A DNA stretch of 31,613 nucleotides from IMG/VR virus record IMGVR_UViG_3300037847_000539, positions 1-31,613 of that record. One strand, written 5' to 3'. Position 1 is the stretch's first letter. Each line of letters begins with the position of its first letter. The translations under genes and the position numbers were made by a program. The notes under the pieces are model-generated. The model was not told where the DNA came from. It searched no databases and worked only from the letters and a program-made list of their open reading frames with translations. Below, piece by piece: positions 27,869-31,613 of the stretch. This DNA comes from a virus.

Positions 27869-29892
27869 TGAATAAGGTAGACCTGTATATTGACGGCACT
27901 CGTGCCGATGCTTTTAATGATGAGAGCATCACGCTAAACCTATCGGTGCAGAACATTAGCGATATAGGCAAGGTCTTCGGTGAATTTAGCCAGACTTTTA
28001 GTCTACCTGCTACCAAGATTAACAACGGCATATTTAGCCACTACTACAATGTAGATGTAGTTGGTGGATTTAATGCAAACACTCGTGTAGATTCGTTCAT
28101 AGAGGTGAATACTATACTATTTAGAGAGGGCGTATTAGAGTTAGAGGGATTGCAGTTTAAGAATGGCGAACCCTACTCGTACAATGTTACCTTCTATGGT
28201 AAGACTGCGAGTCTCAAAGATACTTTTGGAGAAGCACAACTTACGGATTTAAACCTATCGTCTTACGACCATACCTACAATAACACAAATATCAAGGCAG
28301 GGTTAGATGGGTATGTTACAGGGACAAGCAACAACATCATCTACCCACTTATCAGTTCTTCTTACGATTGGTTTTATACTTCAGTCGGTAACAACCATCT
28401 TCCCAACAATATTTACTTCCATAGTGGACATAACGAACACGGAGTGTTCTATTACGACCTTAAACCTGCTATCAAGGTCAAGGCTATCTTAGATGCTATA
28501 GAAACCGATTATGGTATTACTTTCAATAGTGATTTATTTGACTCTGCTGATTTTGGTAAGTTGTTTATGTGGGCGCATCGCAAGGAGGGGTTTATCTTTA
28601 AAGACCAAAGAGACTCGTATCCTGCGAAGCCTATTAACTTTACTACAGGTACAAACTTTGACCTTACAGCAGATGAATACACGGTAACCTCAGCGATAGC
28701 CTTCTACGGATATATGAAGATTGAGTTTACAACTACTTTTACAAGTGGTAATGAGTGTGAGTTTTATGTATTCAAACAAAGAGGTAGTGATACTCCAATA
28801 AAAATTTCTACCCAACAAGTAACAGGTAGTGGTACAAGCAACTTATTTGTGTTTGACCTTCAACAAGGAGACAAGTTATCCTTTGAGTTTGCCCCTAAGC
28901 CTAATTGGGGTGGTGGGTCGTTACAGGCGGAGTTTGAAGTAGAAGGCTTGTTGCCTGTATTGCCTTTCACAAGTCAGTTTACGGCAAATACCTCTGGTAC
29001 ACTACAAACTTTCACAAACGATGTGGTCATTGCTGACCAAATGCCAGAGCAAAAAATTATAGACTTCATTACAGGGTTGGTGAAGATGTTTAACCTTGTA
29101 ATGGTTTATGAAGGAAACAATACTTACAAACTTGAACCTCTTGACGATTGGTACGCTGAGGGCACAACTATTGATGTCACAAGATATATTGATACTGCCG
29201 AGTTCTCGGCTAACCGCCCAGAGTTATACAAGCGTATTGAATTTGCTTACCAAGAGACTGAGGCAGTAGTAGGAGACATATTTAGAAACACCGCAGGAGG
29301 GGGTGTAGGGTATGGAGACCTACGAGCAGACTTTACTTTTGATGGTGGAGACTTTGAGATAGAAACCACCTTTGAGCATCTCTTGTTTGAGCGACTTGTA
29401 GATGAAGACGATTCAGAACAAACTGACTTTGCGGTAGGCAAGTCTATTGACAAGGACTTAAAGCCGTATGTAGGTGAGCCATATATTTTCTATGTGCCTT
29501 CGCTTACCCCTACCTTGACCAAGACAGTAGGATATATCAATACTTCTAACAATGAAGAGGAGATAGACCAATTTTGGTTGGTAAGTAATTGCAACGATTT
29601 AGACTCGGAGGATATTACCAAGACCATAAACTACGGAACGGAGATAGACCCTTACACAGGTTCTAACCAAACAGGCGGCTTGTATGAGACCTATTGGGAA
29701 GACTATGTAACGGATTTGTACTCTACGGCAAGAAGGGTATATCAGTATAAGGGTGTTTTCCCAAGTGATGTGATGTACAAACTAAAAGTGAACGACAAGT
29801 TGACGATTGTAGATAGAGATTACATCATTAACAACGCAACATTAGACCTTACCACAGGTCAAGTAACATTAGAACTACTTAACGATGTATAG
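27868..29892 (+). CDS. Large tail-tip / baseplate-hub-like protein
   Basis: 674 residues. The N-terminus NKVDLYIDGTRADAFNDESITLNLSVQNISDIGKVFGEFSQTFSLPAT is a conserved-looking opening in flavobacterial phage tail proteins. The protein is beta-rich throughout and has helices such as EQKIIDFITGLVKMFNLVMVYEGNN (~390-415), where hub proteins carry their core. The C-terminus KLKVNDKLTIVDRDYIINNATLDLTTGQVTLELL resembles the closing strands of phage tail-hub domains. It probably forms the tail tip below the tape measure. It overlaps the next small gene by eight bases. Confidence 0.7.
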   Translation: MNKVDLYIDGTRADAFNDESITLNLSVQNISDIGKVFGEFSQTFSLPATKINNGIFSHYYNVDVVGGFNANTRVDSFIEVNTILFREGVLELEGLQFKNGEPYSYNVTFYGKTASLKDTFGEAQLTDLNLSSYDHTYNNTNIKAGLDGYVTGTSNNIIYPLISSSYDWFYTSVGNNHLPNNIYFHSGHNEHGVFYYDLKPAIKVKAILDAIETDYGITFNSDLFDSADFGKLFMWAHRKEGFIFKDQRDSYPAKPINFTTGTNFDLTADEYTVTSAIAFYGYMKIEFTTTFTSGNECEFYVFKQRGSDTPIKISTQQVTGSGTSNLFVFDLQQGDKLSFEFAPKPNWGGGSLQAEFEVEGLLPVLPFTSQFTANTSGTLQTFTNDVVIADQMPEQKIIDFITGLVKMFNLVMVYEGNNTYKLEPLDDWYAEGTTIDVTRYIDTAEFSANRPELYKRIEFAYQETEAVVGDIFRNTAGGGVGYGDLRADFTFDGGDFEIETTFEHLLFERLVDEDDSEQTDFAVGKSIDKDLKPYVGEPYIFYVPSLTPTLTKTVGYINTSNNEEEIDQFWLVSNCNDLDSEDITKTINYGTEIDPYTGSNQTGGLYETYWEDYVTDLYSTARRVYQYKGVFPSDVMYKLKVNDKLTIVDRDYIINNATLDLTTGQVTLELLNDV

Positions 29893-30025
29893 TAAGTTAG
29901 GTTATCTTATAAAGGCTCTCAAGGAGACGAATGACAAGAGTGAGGATGTATTGATTGCCAAAGGCAAGTATCAATCACCTCGTACCTTTTGGGAAGGAGT
30001 AAAGAAAGGATATAATGGCGATTGA
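29885..30025 (+). CDS. Small basic protein before the tape measure
   Basis: 46 residues, overlapping the hub gene by 8 bases and the tape-measure gene by 11. Helical start (SKLGYLIKALKETNDK) and an aromatic/basic end (SPRTFWEGVKKGYNG). Function unknown; translational coupling with tail genes suggests a tail-assembly accessory. Confidence 0.62.
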   Translation: MYSKLGYLIKALKETNDKSEDVLIAKGKYQSPRTFWEGVKKGYNGD

Positions 30026-31613
30026 GAAGAACATAGTTATTGGAGCAGACCTATCTGGTCTTGAGAAGAAGTTAGACGAACTGATTGCAGCATTAAAAGA
30101 CTCGCAAAAACAAGCCGATAAAACTTCTGCTGCGGTTAATGAGATTGCAGATAGTACCGAGAACATAGGCGAGTCTTCAAAGAAGTCAGCGAAGTCTATG
30201 GGCAAGTTAGGTCAGTCCGTAGGAGCGATAGGTAAGAACCTCAAGGGATTCTTTGTTCTACAATTTGCGTTAGATACTATCAAGGAGTTGTTTGATAATA
30301 ACCAACAAACAGTAGACTTCTTTGCTACCACCTTCAATACTCTACAGATAGCATTTAGTGACTTTGCTAAATTCATTAGCAATAATATCGGAGGCTTTGT
30401 AGATTTCTTTACAAGCATCTTTAACAATCCATTAGAGAGTGTTAAGTCATTAGGTACTGCCATCAAGAACAACATCATAGAACGCTTCCAATCAATGCTT
30501 GATGTATTGGGCTTTGTAGGAGATGCTATGGCTAAGTTCTTTAAAGGTGACTTTAAGGGTGCTTTAGAAAGCGTTAAGTCAGCAGGTAGTGAGATGGTAG
30601 ATGTCCTTACAGGTGTAGATGACTCAGCACAAAAGATTGCAGAGGGCACTACGAAGGCAGCAAAGGCTATCTCTAACTATGTGGTAGAGACGGTCAAGCA
30701 AGGTAAGGCAATGACCGAGACCAACAAACAGGCAGAGATTGCTGAGGTTAAGGCGCAAGGCTTGATTGAGAAGTACGATAGACAAGCAGAGAAAATACGA
30801 CAAGTAAGAGATGACGAAAAATTAAGTATTCAAGAAAGAATTGAGGCTAATGAGGCATTAGGTGATATACTTGATGAACAAGAAAGAACAATGTTGGCTA
30901 ATGCTCAAGCAGTAGTAGATGCTAAAGCAAGACAACTTGCGATGGAGGAGGACAACATTGAGTTCCAAAAAGAGTACCAAGAAGCATTAAATGAACTTGC
31001 GGCTATTGAAGCACAAGTAGATGGTTTCCGTTCGGAGTACAAGATGAATCAAAACTCTCTTGATAGAGAGGCTATTGATTTATTGGTTAGTAAGAAAGAA
31101 ACCGAGCAAGAAATAGCAGAGATAGAGGCACAAACCGCAATAGATGCCGAGACTAATCTATTTAAGCAGTTAGAACTTGAGGAGACCCTAAACAAAGAAT
31201 TATACGATAGCAGACTTGCTGCGTTGGAGCAACAAAAATCACTATACAAGGAAGGCACACAGTCCTACCAAGATATGGTGAACGAGATGCAAATTTTAGA
31301 AAAGGAGCGTACTGCACAACAAGGTGAAGAGGCTCGTAAGAGACGAGAACTTGAACAAGCCACCCAACAAGCAAGGCTGCAAATGACAGGCAATGCTATA
31401 GGTGCATTGAATGACTTGGCTCAAGCCTTCTTAGGCAACAATGAGAAGAACGCTCGTAAGGCGTTTATGGTGAATAAGGCATTGGGCATTAGCCAAGCAG
31501 TAGTAAGCACAGCACAAGCCGTTACTGCGGCACTCACGGCAGGGGGTAACCCTATTAAGTTGGCTACAGGGGCGCAGTTCGTAGAAGCAGGTATTGCTGC
31601 GGCAGTAGGTGCA
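30015..31613 (+). CDS. Tail tape-measure protein, N-terminal 533 codons (continues at base 101)
   Basis: It opens IEKNIVIGADLSGLEKKLDELIAALKDSQKQADKTSAAV, the usual helical start of tape measures. A hydrophobic stretch follows (GFFVLQFALDTIKELF; FSDFAKFISNNIGGFVDFFTSIF, ~80-135), then a long charged coiled coil (~230-480, Gln/Glu/Lys-rich), then the Ala-rich FMVNKALGISQAVVSTAQAV segment common before the C-terminal end. With the 87 codons at the window start the protein is ~619 residues. At ~1.5 angstroms per residue this predicts a tail of very roughly 90 nm. The start ATG lies inside the end of the preceding small gene. Confidence 0.88.
   Translation, partial: MAIEKNIVIGADLSGLEKKLDELIAALKDSQKQADKTSAAVNEIADSTENIGESSKKSAKSMGKLGQSVGAIGKNLKGFFVLQFALDTIKELFDNNQQTVDFFATTFNTLQIAFSDFAKFISNNIGGFVDFFTSIFNNPLESVKSLGTAIKNNIIERFQSMLDVLGFVGDAMAKFFKGDFKGALESVKSAGSEMVDVLTGVDDSAQKIAEGTTKAAKAISNYVVETVKQGKAMTETNKQAEIAEVKAQGLIEKYDRQAEKIRQVRDDEKLSIQERIEANEALGDILDEQERTMLANAQAVVDAKARQLAMEEDNIEFQKEYQEALNELAAIEAQVDGFRSEYKMNQNSLDREAIDLLVSKKETEQEIAEIEAQTAIDAETNLFKQLELEETLNKELYDSRLAALEQQKSLYKEGTQSYQDMVNEMQILEKERTAQQGEEARKRRELEQATQQARLQMTGNAIGALNDLAQAFLGNNEKNARKAFMVNKALGISQAVVSTAQAVTAALTAGGNPIKLATGAQFVEAGIAAAVGA
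31516..31613. repeat. Terminal overlap, right copy (identical to 3-100)
   Basis: The 98 bases match the beginning of the window exactly and stay in the tape-measure reading frame. See the left copy. Confidence 0.93.

Noticed and set aside
1-31613. CRISPR arrays, tRNA genes, integrase/attachment sites and insertion sequences
   Set aside because: No regularly spaced repeats, no transposase or recombinase motifs and no recognisable tRNA cloverleaf were seen by eye. The scan for tRNAs was not exhaustive.

Overview
The window looks like one complete, circularly assembled genome of a small virulent siphovirus. Its first ~100 bases (3-100) are repeated exactly as its last 98 (31516-31613). The repeat lies inside one continuous reading frame, the tape-measure gene, so the unique genome is about 31,515 bp. 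All genes are on the plus strand, most overlap or nearly touch, and no gap longer than 300 bases lacks a gene. I recognise no integrase, excisionase, phage repressor, tRNA, CRISPR array or insertion sequence. The host is probably a member of the Bacteroidetes (a flavobacterium-like organism). Three promoters fit the Bacteroidetes TTG-N(17-23)-TAnnTTTG pattern, Shine-Dalgarno sequences are mostly absent, and many proteins belong to families I associate with Bacteroidetes phages. The host itself is an inference.

Layout. (1) 22625-31613 and on through 1-361: packaging and tail. Small and large terminase come first, then a tail-assembly chaperone with a -1 frameshift at a T9 run. Next is a separately transcribed cysteine-peptidase-like accessory gene, then tail proteins and a ~619-aa tape measure. 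(2) 361-7230: head. The order is XkdF-like protease with a fused C-terminal domain, an AT-rich coiled-coil insert gene, acidic scaffold-like protein, major capsid protein, probable tail-tube protein, portal and head-tail connector. (3) 7227-11204: two tandem paralogous fibre/adhesin proteins and small accessory genes. (4) 11204-14055: lysis and envelope block with an M15 peptidase, a membrane-anchored coiled-coil protein, an exported thioredoxin-fold protein without its cysteines, a putative outer-membrane beta-barrel, small genes and a holin. (5) 14056-14287: AT-rich spacer with terminators and a palindrome. (6) 14288-22591: early, replication and recombination genes. These include a DUF3310 protein, RusA, an SSB-like protein, a RecA/DnaB-type ATPase, a DnaA domain IV-like protein, a sigma factor, several PD-(D/E)XK nucleases, a methyltransferase and many tiny genes.

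How it works together. Host-type promoters at 14241, 19059 and 24811, all followed by a shared ATCAAAACA leader box, probably start early and accessory transcription. The phage sigma factor at 17779 may redirect RNA polymerase later. A palindromic GTTAAC element sits just upstream of four genes in the late half and is a candidate for its target or for another regulator. Rho-independent terminators bracket the capsid and tail-tube genes, the lysis block, rusA, the SSB-like gene and the accessory gene at 24876. The least expected parts are the exported lysis/envelope block, the frameshifted chaperone placed far from the tape measure, and the replication pair (SSB and helicase) that share a C-terminal LPF tip.
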